This document shows positions 1-6,288 of a stretch of DNA of 10,423 nucleotides, in pieces (the stretch's first letter is position 1; each line of letters starts with the position of its first letter). This stretch comes from Actinomycetota bacterium. Lineage in GTDB: Bacteria; Zhuqueibacterota; Zhuqueibacteria; Residuimicrobiales; Krinioviventaceae. Both the position numbers and the translations under genes were made by a program. Location of the stretch: contig JAACEJ010000065.1 of NCBI GenBank assembly GCA_011682565.1, forward strand, positions 1 to 10,423, read 5' to 3'. The notes beneath the pieces were generated by a model, which searched no databases, was not told the origin of the DNA, and saw only the letters and a list, made by a program, of their open reading frames with translations.

Positions 1-134
1 ATAACCGAAAAGTGGCCGTTCAACTTGATATTAAAACATTTCAAAAAATAGAAGAAATAATTGAGAATTATGCTCTTTATCATTTAATTAAAGAGAATGA
101 AAAAGATGAAAAATTAGATTTGGAATCATCGTAA
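1..134 (+). CDS. Antitoxin-like small protein, C-terminal part (5' end outside window)
   Basis: The frame is open from the window edge and ends at TAA 132-134, giving about 43 residues that begin NRKVAVQLDIKTFQKIEEII. A short beta-like segment (KVAVQLDIKTF) is followed by an amphipathic helix and a charged tail (ENEKDEKLDLE). This pattern is typical of small Phd/RelB-like antitoxins that pair with RelE/ParE toxins, where the N-terminal part binds DNA and the tail binds the toxin. No toxin gene follows: the next 300 bases are AT-rich with no RelE-like frame. It may therefore be an orphan or decayed antitoxin, or the toxin may lie upstream outside the window. Skipping one base at the stop would extend the frame by about eight residues (KEIYRFFP), so a frameshifted tail is possible. 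The family call rests on pattern recognition only. Confidence 0.5.
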   Translation, partial: NRKVAVQLDIKTFQKIEEIIENYALYHLIKENEKDEKLDLESS

Positions 135-259
135 AGAAATTTATAGGTTTTTCCCGTAAAAATTAAAATCATCCAGGCATAGCTTTTTACAAATTATATG
201 CTAAAATATTAATCCGACTCTACCTTTTACAAAATATTAAATAATCGGTTATATTCTCT

Positions 260-352
260 TTACCTCCAATTCACCACTCAATACAACCCAGGAATCACCA
301 GCAGCGACAGGAGCATAGATAAGCTCATGCCGCCGATCATGGAAATGGCGAG
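260..352 (-). pseudogene. Relic of the 3' end of a second RND efflux permease gene
   Basis: Read on the - strand, this fragment encodes LAISMIGGMSLSMLL and continues through SLLVIPGLY. This matches the last transmembrane helix of the complete RND permease at 718-3753, with one substitution (I for V) over about 24 residues. The frame then hits TGA at 278-280 where the intact gene has TGG (Trp). VVN and a final TAA at 260-262 follow in the same frame. By hand I count about 12 differences over 84 aligned bases (269-352 against 736-819). Ten fall at third codon positions and one of the other two is a silent Leu change. The ancestor was therefore a functional paralogue under selection, not a fresh copy. 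Homology stops abruptly near 352, and the rest of that gene is missing from the window. Confidence 0.85.
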
Positions 353-385
353 TCTCCAGTGCTGAAAGCGCTATGAAAATTCAAC

Positions 386-413
386 TTGATTTTCAATCTC
401 GTTAGCGTAAATT
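386..413 (+). promoter_or_regulatory. Possible promoter of the VapB-like antitoxin gene
   Basis: TTGATT at 386-391 and TAAATT at 408-413 are separated by 16 bp and lie about 30 bp before the antitoxin start. Both hexamers match the sigma-70 consensus moderately, but AT-rich DNA gives such matches easily. A clear GGAG ribosome binding site follows at 435-438, 6 nt before the ATG. Confidence 0.3.
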
Positions 414-444
414 ATTAAAGCAATTAGTAAATCTGGAGTAAAAT

Positions 445-657
445 ATGGAAATAACAATTAAAATAAAAAATGAAGAAAAAGCAAAAACTATTCTCAGTAT
501 CCTGAATGAACTACCTTTTGTAGAAATTAAAAAATCAAAAAAAGCAAACTCTTCCCGGGATTTTGAGAATCTTTTTGGAATTTGGAAAGACCGCGATATT
601 TTAGCGACAACCCTGAGAAAAAAAGCTTGGAGAGGAAATGCTTCTATTTACTTTTAA
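445..657 (+). CDS. VapB-type antitoxin, orphaned and fused to frameshifted toxin remnant
   Basis: This 70-residue protein starts MEITIKIKNEEKAKTILSIL and contains FENLFGIWKDRDI followed by LRKKAWRG. The segment FxxLFGIWKDRDI-x-LRKKAWR is the familiar C-terminal signature of small antitoxins paired with PIN-domain (VapC) toxins. These antitoxins usually end a few residues after the KAWR motif, with the toxin start codon overlapping. GGAG at 435-438 supports the ATG. Here the frame runs past KAWRG into NASIYF and stops. Those last residues are an out-of-frame reading of toxin tail DNA (638-712). The antitoxin itself therefore looks intact but its toxin body is gone. In the cell it would be expected to bind its own promoter and possibly related toxins. 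Its present function is uncertain. Confidence 0.75.
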   Translation: MEITIKIKNEEKAKTILSILNELPFVEIKKSKKANSSRDFENLFGIWKDRDILATTLRKKAWRGNASIYF

Positions 658-712
658 TCTCAAAGATTTTCAATTCATTTCAGAATTAGCAATTTACAAA
701 CCTCCTCGCTAA
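638..712 (+). pseudogene. C-terminal remnant of a VapC (PIN-domain) toxin
   Basis: In a different frame from the antitoxin, this stretch encodes 24 residues, MLLFTFNLKDFQFISELAIY then KPPR, and ends at TAA 710-712. The pattern L-x-TFN-x-KDF-x-FI-x-x-L-x-IY-x-P is what one expects at the end of PIN-domain VapC toxins, where the final strand and helix follow the TxN/KDF segment. The rest of the toxin (normally about 130 residues, with the acidic metal-binding residues) is missing, so no nuclease can be made. The ATG at 638 is probably just a Met codon inside the junction rather than a real start. The remnant ends 5 bp before the stop codon of the convergent RND gene. Confidence 0.65.
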
Positions 713-717
713 AAGCC

Positions 718-3700
718 TCATTTTACTCTTTTCCCATTCACCACCCAATACAATCCCGGAATGACCAGCAGCGACAGCAACATGGACAAACTCATGCCGC
801 CGATCATGGAGACGGCCAGCGGTTGCAGCATTTCCGAGCCTCCGCCAAGCGCCAGCGCCAGCGGCAGAAAGCCGAAAATGGTCGCCAGGGTGGTCATCAG
901 GATGGGGCGCATACGCACGCGACCGGCCATGAGCAGCGCCTGGGCGACATCCGGTTGCTCTCGCAAATATTTTTCCGTATAGTCGATGAGCAAAATGCCG
1001 TTGTTGACCACCACACCGACGATCATGATCATACCCATAAAGGCCGAGATGTCCAGCGGGATACCGGTGATCCACAGCATCAAAAACACGCCGCTGACGG
1101 AGAGCACGGTTCCCAGCAAGATGACACCCGAGGTGCGGAACGATTTGAATTCAAATAAAAGAATAGCATAAACCAGGAGCACCCCCAAAGCGAGGATGAG
1201 TAACAATTCACGAAAAGCCCGTTGCTGGCTTTGGTATTGTCCGCCGATCTGCACGGTAACGTCCGGTGGCAGTGGGATGCGGCTGAGCATGATTTTGATA
1301 TCTTTGATGATGCTGCCCAGGTCGCGTCCGGAAATGTGCGCCTTGACGTTAACGACCTGACTCAGATTTTCATGATCCACATCTGTTTTGCCCGGCAATT
1401 TTTGAATGGTTGCTACTTCGCCAAGCCTCAGCACGCGGTCTATTGAGGCAAGATACAGCGGCAGCCGTCGGATTTTTTCGAAATGGTTAAAATCTACTTT
1501 AGGGTAGCGCACACGCACCGGAATCATCTTCAGCCCTTCCATCATGCTGGTGGGCACATCGCCCCATAACGCCATTTTGACTGCATCATTTACGTCTGTT
1601 ACCGTTAACCCATAAAAGCGGGCGACTGTGGGAATTACTCGAATTTTGAGTTCAGGCTCGTTTGGTGTAAATCCCGGGAATACATCCACAACATTTGCAA
1701 TTTGCGACAGGGAATCTGCAATCTGAGCAGCCAACTGCTGGATCCGGGAAAGGTTATTGCCAAACACTTTGACGACGATGGGTGCGATTTCGCCGCTTAA
1801 ATCATTCAAACGATCCGGTAATACCTGAAATAGTTCAACCGCCATTCTGGGTTCTTTATGGGCAACATAATTGCGCAAATCATCCATAATTTCGAAAGAC
1901 GAACGTTTTGTGCCTTTGCGAATGAAAATGACAAAATCGCCCTTGTTGGCCGGTTTCCGCGGATGAGCCAATCCTCGTCCAATTCGCAATGAATATGCTC
2001 TGACCTCCGAAAGTGTCGTTATATAATTTTCAATGGGCCGGAGCATTTGGTGAGTCGATTCGATAGAACTGCCCGGCGGTGCGATATAATCGAGGATAAT
2101 TGTCCGTTCGTCCCACTTTGGCAGGAAACCGCTTGGGATGCGCTGATAGGAGAAAACGGCAATGAAAGCAAACAGCAGAATCAGCGCAAAAGTGATCGAC
2201 GGCCATTTGATCGCCCCTTTCAGGGCTTTTTGTTGCACGCGGATAATTTTGGGCAGAAAACGTCCGGGCACTTTCTTTTTGGTTGAGATAAAAACAACGG
2301 CCAGGGCCGGCATCAGTAACACTGCCAGTAGCATGGAAACCACTATTGCCAGAGCCAATGTTACTGCCAGAGCGCGGAAAAAAATGCCGGGCACGCCGGT
2401 CAAAAACACCAGCGGTGCGAACACCACCAGAGTGGTCAGTGTGGCGCCCAGAAGCGGCGGAATAATCTCGCTGGTAGCCTGAATAACCGCCTCGGTGCGG
2501 GGATGGCCTTCTTCCAGATAGCGTTCGATATTTTCCACTACCACGATGGCGTTGTCCACCAGAATTCCGATGGCTGCTGCCAGACCGCCGAGGCTCATCA
2601 GATTGAGGTTCATACCTAACAGTTTGATAAAAATGAATGTAATCAGCAGCGCAATGGGAATGATTGCTGCGGTTACCAGAGTGATGCGGATGCGGCGTAA
2701 AAACAGGAACAAAATCAAGAGGGTGAACAGCGCGCCTAGAAAGATGGCATCGCGCACGCTGCCAATGGAACGGCGGATAAAATCGGTCATGTCATACCAT
2801 TTTTTCACTTTCACATCGACTGGCAGGACTCGCTCCAAAGCCCTCCAGCGTTTTTCCACCTCCTTCATGATGCCCACAGCATTAGTGCCCGGCTGTTTGA
2901 TCACCGTAATCAACACCGCCGGCTTGAGATCGCTTTCGCAGGCAAGAAAGGTCTCCTTCAATGCCGGTTCCACGTCGGCGATTTCAGACAAGAAAATTGG
3001 CGTGGCACCGCGCCGTGCGACCACGGTATTTTTTATATCATCGATTTTCAGGAAACGGTTGTCGGCAATGTTGAGATAGAGTTTGTTCGATTCGTTGAGC
3101 CGTCCTACATATTTTAAGGAATTGGATTGTTTGAGCGCATCTTCTATCTGCTGATAATCCAGCTTGAGCGCAACGAGTTTTTGTGGCTTCAGGTTCACCC
3201 TGTATTCCCGTTCCTTGCCGCCCATCACTTCTATATTGTAGATGCCGGGGATGCTGGCCAGTTGTGGACGGATGGTGTAGATGGCCAGGTCACGCAGTTG
3301 TAACAGATCCAGTTTGTCGGAAGTGAGGCTGTAGCCTGCCACCGGATATGTGCTGGTGGTAAAGCGTCGTACCTCTAGTTGCACGCCCTTGGGTAGTTTG
3401 TTTTGAATGCCGCTGACCTGCGCCTGCACCAGTTGGTAGGCGCGGAACATGTCCTGGTTCCACTGGAAATCGATGTTGATTTCAGCCGAGCCGCGGCTGG
3501 TGGATGAGCGTACGAGACGAACACCCTCGACCATCATGGCCGCCTCTTCGATGGGTTTGGTGACTTGCATTTCCATCTCTTTCAGCGGTGCCAGGCCGTA
3601 ATCCACCAATACGGCGATACGGGGGAACGTGGCATCGGGAAAGACGCCCTCGGGAATTTCGTAAATCAGATACAATCCGATGAGCGAGAGGAGTAAAGCT

Positions 3701-3753
3701 GTAAAGACCACCGCCCCTTTATTTTCGACGGCAAAACGGGACAGTCTTTTCAT
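718..3753 (-). CDS. RND-family efflux permease (inner-membrane proton-driven pump)
   Basis: This complete 1011-residue protein is close to the usual 1000-1050 of RND pumps. It would exchange protons for exported substrate as a trimer, working with the adaptor and TolC channel encoded just upstream. TM1 is at about 13-32, followed by a first porter domain starting IPEGVFPDATFPR, TM2-6 (about 335-485), TM7 near 520, a second porter domain, and TM8-12 (about 850-1000). TM4 carries GILVDNAIVVVENIER (D400, N401). TM10 carries VVVNNGILLIDY (N917, N918). TM11 carries RMRPILMT (R947, T954). Relative to AcrB, D407, R971 and T978 are kept, while D408 and K940 are Asn. The same pair occurs in a known RND subgroup such as SwrC-like pumps. 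The start overlaps the adaptor stop (ATGA), with GGAGGTGG at 3761-3768, which points to coupled translation. Whether it is HAE- or HME-type, and its substrate, are unresolved. Confidence 0.93.
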   Translation of the reverse strand: MKRLSRFAVENKGAVVFTALLLSLIGLYLIYEIPEGVFPDATFPRIAVLVDYGLAPLKEMEMQVTKPIEEAAMMVEGVRLVRSSTSRGSAEINIDFQWNQDMFRAYQLVQAQVSGIQNKLPKGVQLEVRRFTTSTYPVAGYSLTSDKLDLLQLRDLAIYTIRPQLASIPGIYNIEVMGGKEREYRVNLKPQKLVALKLDYQQIEDALKQSNSLKYVGRLNESNKLYLNIADNRFLKIDDIKNTVVARRGATPIFLSEIADVEPALKETFLACESDLKPAVLITVIKQPGTNAVGIMKEVEKRWRALERVLPVDVKVKKWYDMTDFIRRSIGSVRDAIFLGALFTLLILFLFLRRIRITLVTAAIIPIALLITFIFIKLLGMNLNLMSLGGLAAAIGILVDNAIVVVENIERYLEEGHPRTEAVIQATSEIIPPLLGATLTTLVVFAPLVFLTGVPGIFFRALAVTLALAIVVSMLLAVLLMPALAVVFISTKKKVPGRFLPKIIRVQQKALKGAIKWPSITFALILLFAFIAVFSYQRIPSGFLPKWDERTIILDYIAPPGSSIESTHQMLRPIENYITTLSEVRAYSLRIGRGLAHPRKPANKGDFVIFIRKGTKRSSFEIMDDLRNYVAHKEPRMAVELFQVLPDRLNDLSGEIAPIVVKVFGNNLSRIQQLAAQIADSLSQIANVVDVFPGFTPNEPELKIRVIPTVARFYGLTVTDVNDAVKMALWGDVPTSMMEGLKMIPVRVRYPKVDFNHFEKIRRLPLYLASIDRVLRLGEVATIQKLPGKTDVDHENLSQVVNVKAHISGRDLGSIIKDIKIMLSRIPLPPDVTVQIGGQYQSQQRAFRELLLILALGVLLVYAILLFEFKSFRTSGVILLGTVLSVSGVFLMLWITGIPLDISAFMGMIMIVGVVVNNGILLIDYTEKYLREQPDVAQALLMAGRVRMRPILMTTLATIFGFLPLALALGGGSEMLQPLAVSMIGGMSLSMLLSLLVIPGLYWVVNGKRVK

Positions 3754-4670
3754 TCGACGACCACCTCCATTCCGTCTGTGAGCGAGTAGGCTTTTTGCGT
3801 GGCGACCTGATCGCCTTCATCTAGTCCGGAGCGAACTTCCACGAGATCGTTGTCCAGAATGCCGAGGGTGATGTGACGTTTTTCCACTTTTTTGCCTTTA
3901 ACCACGAATGCGCTGTAAACGCCTTCTTTTTCCAGCAGTGCCGCCCGCGGTATGACCAGCGTCGCCTTGTGCACCTGTCCTGGAAAAGTCAATTGCACCA
4001 GTATGCCGGGACGGAATTCGCCGGAGTTATTCTTCAATCCCAGGCGAATGGACACGGTCTGCTTGGCTCCATCCACTTTGGCGCCGATGGCTTCGATGGG
4101 CAGAGAGAGCGGGTCGTGGGGATAGTTCACAAATGAAACGGCGATGCGTTTCAGTGTTCTCACCAACGGTAGGTTGCGCAAAGGAAGGTCGCCATAGACA
4201 TCTAATTGCCGCAAGTCGCCGATGTGCACAATGGGTTCGCCTTTTTGCAGCACATCGCCGCTGTGATGACGCACATCAAGCACAACGCCGCCGATGGGGC
4301 TGACCAGCGGAATCGATTTGATTTGCTGCTCCAGCATGGGACGCATGTTCGCGTCGATCTGGTTCATCACTTGCAAAAGCGCTTCTCGCTGGGGCGGGAT
4401 AATCAGTCCTATCTGTTCATCCTTTTTCACTCGGTCGCCGATGAGCAGTGCAAAGCCGGTCAGTCGGCCGTCGAACTGTGACGCCACCATCGCCTCCTGG
4501 CGTAGCTTGACTTCGCCGTAAATACGCACCGTGTCGATCATATCCATGCGCACCACCGGCGCCGCTTTGATGTGGAGCACAGGCTCGGACGTATCCACCG
4601 AGGGCGATTCTGATTTTTGACAGGAAATAAAAGCTATCAATGAGAGAAGCGTCAAAAGTCGTCGTTTCAT
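3750..4670 (-). CDS. RND efflux periplasmic adaptor (membrane fusion protein), lipoprotein
   Basis: This 306-residue adaptor links the RND permease to the outer-membrane channel. I chose the ATG at 4668-4670, although the frame is open further upstream to a GTG at 4745. GAGGTGAT lies directly before this ATG, and the protein then begins MKRRLLTLLSLIAFISC, a typical lipoprotein signal with the lipid-anchored Cys at 17. Two half-lipoyl motifs lie at about 64-92 and 121-152 (VSPIGGVVLDV, then GDVLQKGEPIVHIGD). They are separated by only about 28 residues, so the alpha-hairpin is very short. A beta-barrel region (about 155-240, including FRPGILVQLTFPG) and a membrane-proximal domain (VIPRAALLEKEGVYSAFVV, then LGILDNDLVEVRSGLDEGDQV) complete the family order. 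It shares an ATGA overlap with the permease gene, so the two are one transcript. Confidence 0.9.
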   Translation of the reverse strand: MKRRLLTLLSLIAFISCQKSESPSVDTSEPVLHIKAAPVVRMDMIDTVRIYGEVKLRQEAMVASQFDGRLTGFALLIGDRVKKDEQIGLIIPPQREALLQVMNQIDANMRPMLEQQIKSIPLVSPIGGVVLDVRHHSGDVLQKGEPIVHIGDLRQLDVYGDLPLRNLPLVRTLKRIAVSFVNYPHDPLSLPIEAIGAKVDGAKQTVSIRLGLKNNSGEFRPGILVQLTFPGQVHKATLVIPRAALLEKEGVYSAFVVKGKKVEKRHITLGILDNDLVEVRSGLDEGDQVATQKAYSLTDGMEVVVE

Positions 4671-4671
4671 T

Positions 4672-4679
4672 ATCACCTC
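4672..4679 (-). promoter_or_regulatory. Shine-Dalgarno site that decides the adaptor start
   Basis: On the - strand this reads GAGGTGAT, immediately before TA and the ATG at 4670. The upstream GTG alternative at 4745 would add 25 residues before the lipoprotein signal and bury it, so this site fixes the start. Confidence 0.75.
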
Positions 4680-4812
4680 GTTGGTAAAAATTCCAATCAT
4701 AAAATTTTCAACTTTAGTTATGCTTCGCGTTTTGCTGCTTTGCACGATTTAGAATTTCTTGCTATTTTTACACAAAAGTTCGTTTGCAAAACACGACCCT
4801 CCAAGCAAATGT

Positions 4813-6147
4813 TCATTTCAACAGCGCTGCTATCTCTTGCCTGGATTTCAAAAGAAACAGCCACAGGGGGAGAACAAGAATTTTTCGCTCATTCTCCTCT
4901 GTTTGGGTAAAATGATTCCAGGAAATGAGCAAGCCGCGAGGCTGGTTAAATTGGGTCATGTAGTAGAGCAATCCATTAATTTCTCTTTCCTCCAATTCAT
5001 CCTGTGCCGTAACATTTATCGGAAATCCATTGCCAAGGACAAAATCGATTTTCACCTTTCCCTTCCAGTAAAATACTTCTTCCTGCCAATTTGTTTTGAG
5101 ATGCAGAAATACAAGATTTTCGACTCGCTTCCCCACATCCTTTGTTTCTGTCTGCTTTAATGCACCGAAAAGGCCGTTGTCAATGCAGTAGACTTTTTTC
5201 GGTTTTGTGGTGTTCAGGCGCTCGTTAAGTGAAAAGGAAAAATTGGATGTGGTAAATACGAGATAAACCGTTTTGAGATAATTAATCAGTTCTGTTAACG
5301 ATTTTCGCGTTACGCCTAAAAGTGAGGCGATGCGGCTCATGTTGATCTCATTCGCCATGTTGGAAATGAGATATAAAGCTAATTTTTTTAATGTGTCCAT
5401 CCTGCGAATTGAATAACGAAACGCAATATCCCGATACAACACATCCTCTAAATATTGTTGCAAAAGAGCGATATTTTTCTGATCATCAACTTGTTGAATG
5501 GTTTCCGGAAATCCCCCTTTGTATAAATAACTTTCAAGTATCGATTCGAATGATGCAAAGATATCGGAAAGCCAGACCTTTTCCAGCGACATGTTATCCA
5601 CTTTAGCCATGATAGAAGACTTGTGGCATTCCAAAAATTCATGAAATGAAAAGGGGTAAATTTTCACGGATAGATGTCGACCTGTCAGGAGCGTGGCAAA
5701 TTCTCCTGATAAAAGTGACGATGAGGAACCTGTCAGGATAATATGAAAATCAGGATGTATCTCGTAATGAGTACGCACCCATTTTTCAAAACGAGGAACC
5801 TCCTGAACTTCATCAAGCAAAATAAATTTGTCCCCTTTTGGGTGCATGCTTTGTAAATAGGATTGAACCCATTGCTCCAATGTTTCCACCGATTTTTCAT
5901 ATCCCAGACGAAAATCTTCCAGATTTAAAAAGAAGATATTTTCCGGAGGAGTGCCCTTCCTGATTAAATCCCGAATAAATAATTTCAGTAAGCTGCTCTT
6001 CCCGGAACGTCTGATGCCCTGCAAAGTGATAACTTCTCGTCGGTTTTTCAGTGACGATAATTCTTTGATATAATCCGGCCGGGTTACCAAATCCTTTGCT
6101 GTATCAATTCCGGTCCAGTGCAAGTTGTATTCACTTATAACATTCAT
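4813..6147 (-). CDS. AAA-family ATPase with DUF4143 C-terminal domain (AAA_14/DUF4143)
   Basis: This 444-residue protein has a P-loop GIRRSGKSS (44-52; K50, S51), a Walker B ILLDEVQ (109-115; D112, E113), a sensor-1-like stretch ILTGSSSSLL (137-146), and the conserved LLTGRHLSVKIYPFSFHEFL box (about 153-172). The C-terminal half carries YLYKGGFPETI, a winged-helix-like segment (MSRIASLLGVTRKSLTELI), YCIDNGLF and ENLVFLHL. It ends with EVFYWKGKVKIDFVL and INVT, which resemble a PD-(D/E)xK nuclease fold. This order is typical of the AAA_14/DUF4143 family, which is abundant, patchily distributed and of unknown function. It is soluble, with no signal peptide. AAGGTGG at 6152-6158 supports the start. 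It sits between the channel and adaptor genes of an efflux operon, is more AT-rich than both, and has its own palindromic upstream region, so it was probably inserted there. Length and ending look complete. Confidence 0.88.
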   Translation of the reverse strand: MNVISEYNLHWTGIDTAKDLVTRPDYIKELSSLKNRREVITLQGIRRSGKSSLLKLFIRDLIRKGTPPENIFFLNLEDFRLGYEKSVETLEQWVQSYLQSMHPKGDKFILLDEVQEVPRFEKWVRTHYEIHPDFHIILTGSSSSLLSGEFATLLTGRHLSVKIYPFSFHEFLECHKSSIMAKVDNMSLEKVWLSDIFASFESILESYLYKGGFPETIQQVDDQKNIALLQQYLEDVLYRDIAFRYSIRRMDTLKKLALYLISNMANEINMSRIASLLGVTRKSLTELINYLKTVYLVFTTSNFSFSLNERLNTTKPKKVYCIDNGLFGALKQTETKDVGKRVENLVFLHLKTNWQEEVFYWKGKVKIDFVLGNGFPINVTAQDELEEREINGLLYYMTQFNQPRGLLISWNHFTQTEENERKILVLPLWLFLLKSRQEIAALLK

Positions 6148-6158
6148 TTTGCCACCTT

Positions 6159-6210
6159 ATTTGTATATTATAATATACATATTGTGATTTGAATATTATA
6201 ATATACAAAT
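6159..6210. repeat. 18-bp perfect inverted repeat pair upstream of the ATPase gene
   Basis: The left arm (6159-6176) reads ATTTGTATATTATAATAT and the right arm (6193-6210) is its exact reverse complement, with a 16-bp spacer. The left half also holds an independent perfect 18-bp palindrome, TGTATATTATAATATACA (6162-6179), and the right arm contains most of that motif again. The element starts 11 bp before the ATPase start codon and abuts its ribosome binding site. Such an arrangement fits a pair of operator sites for autoregulation or, in RNA, a structure close to the ribosome binding site. Confidence 0.8.
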
Positions 6211-6228
6211 TAATCATAGAAAACGCAA
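6200..6228 (-). promoter_or_regulatory. Possible promoter of the ATPase gene overlapping the inverted repeat
   Basis: On the - strand, TTGCGT (6223-6228) and TATATT (6200-6205) are separated by 17 bp. The -10 hexamer lies inside the right arm of the inverted repeat, so a protein bound there would block RNA polymerase. The DNA is AT-rich enough that chance matches are likely, and TATAAT hexamers occur in both arms. Confidence 0.35.
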
Positions 6229-6288
6229 CCATGTTTTTTCCAGATGTAATTAGCAATACTATGCCACATTATTATAGGAAAGATTTTT

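Larger units (their letters stand above)
135..444. other. AT-rich intergenic stretch holding an RND relic and a weak promoter
   Basis: No intact gene is visible here. Bases 135-259 are AT-rich, with two loosely similar TTTTACAAA-containing stretches, and I see no clear function for them. Bases 260-352 are a pseudogene fragment of an RND pump, listed separately. Bases 353-444 lead into the small antitoxin gene and may contain its promoter. Confidence 0.6.

Noticed and set aside
2546..3079. 177-codon open frame on the + strand inside the RND gene
   Set aside because: It lies fully antisense to a well-recognised permease, is rich in Arg, Met and Ser without any domain, and is a shadow of that gene's codon bias.
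4671..4745. Longer adaptor N-terminus starting at GTG 4745
   Set aside because: It would place 25 residues before a lipoprotein signal peptide. The internal ATG has a strong ribosome binding site.
4759..5160. 133-codon + strand open frame at the end of the ATPase gene
   Set aside because: It is antisense to the ATPase C-terminus, has no ribosome binding site that I can see, and shows no recognisable domain.
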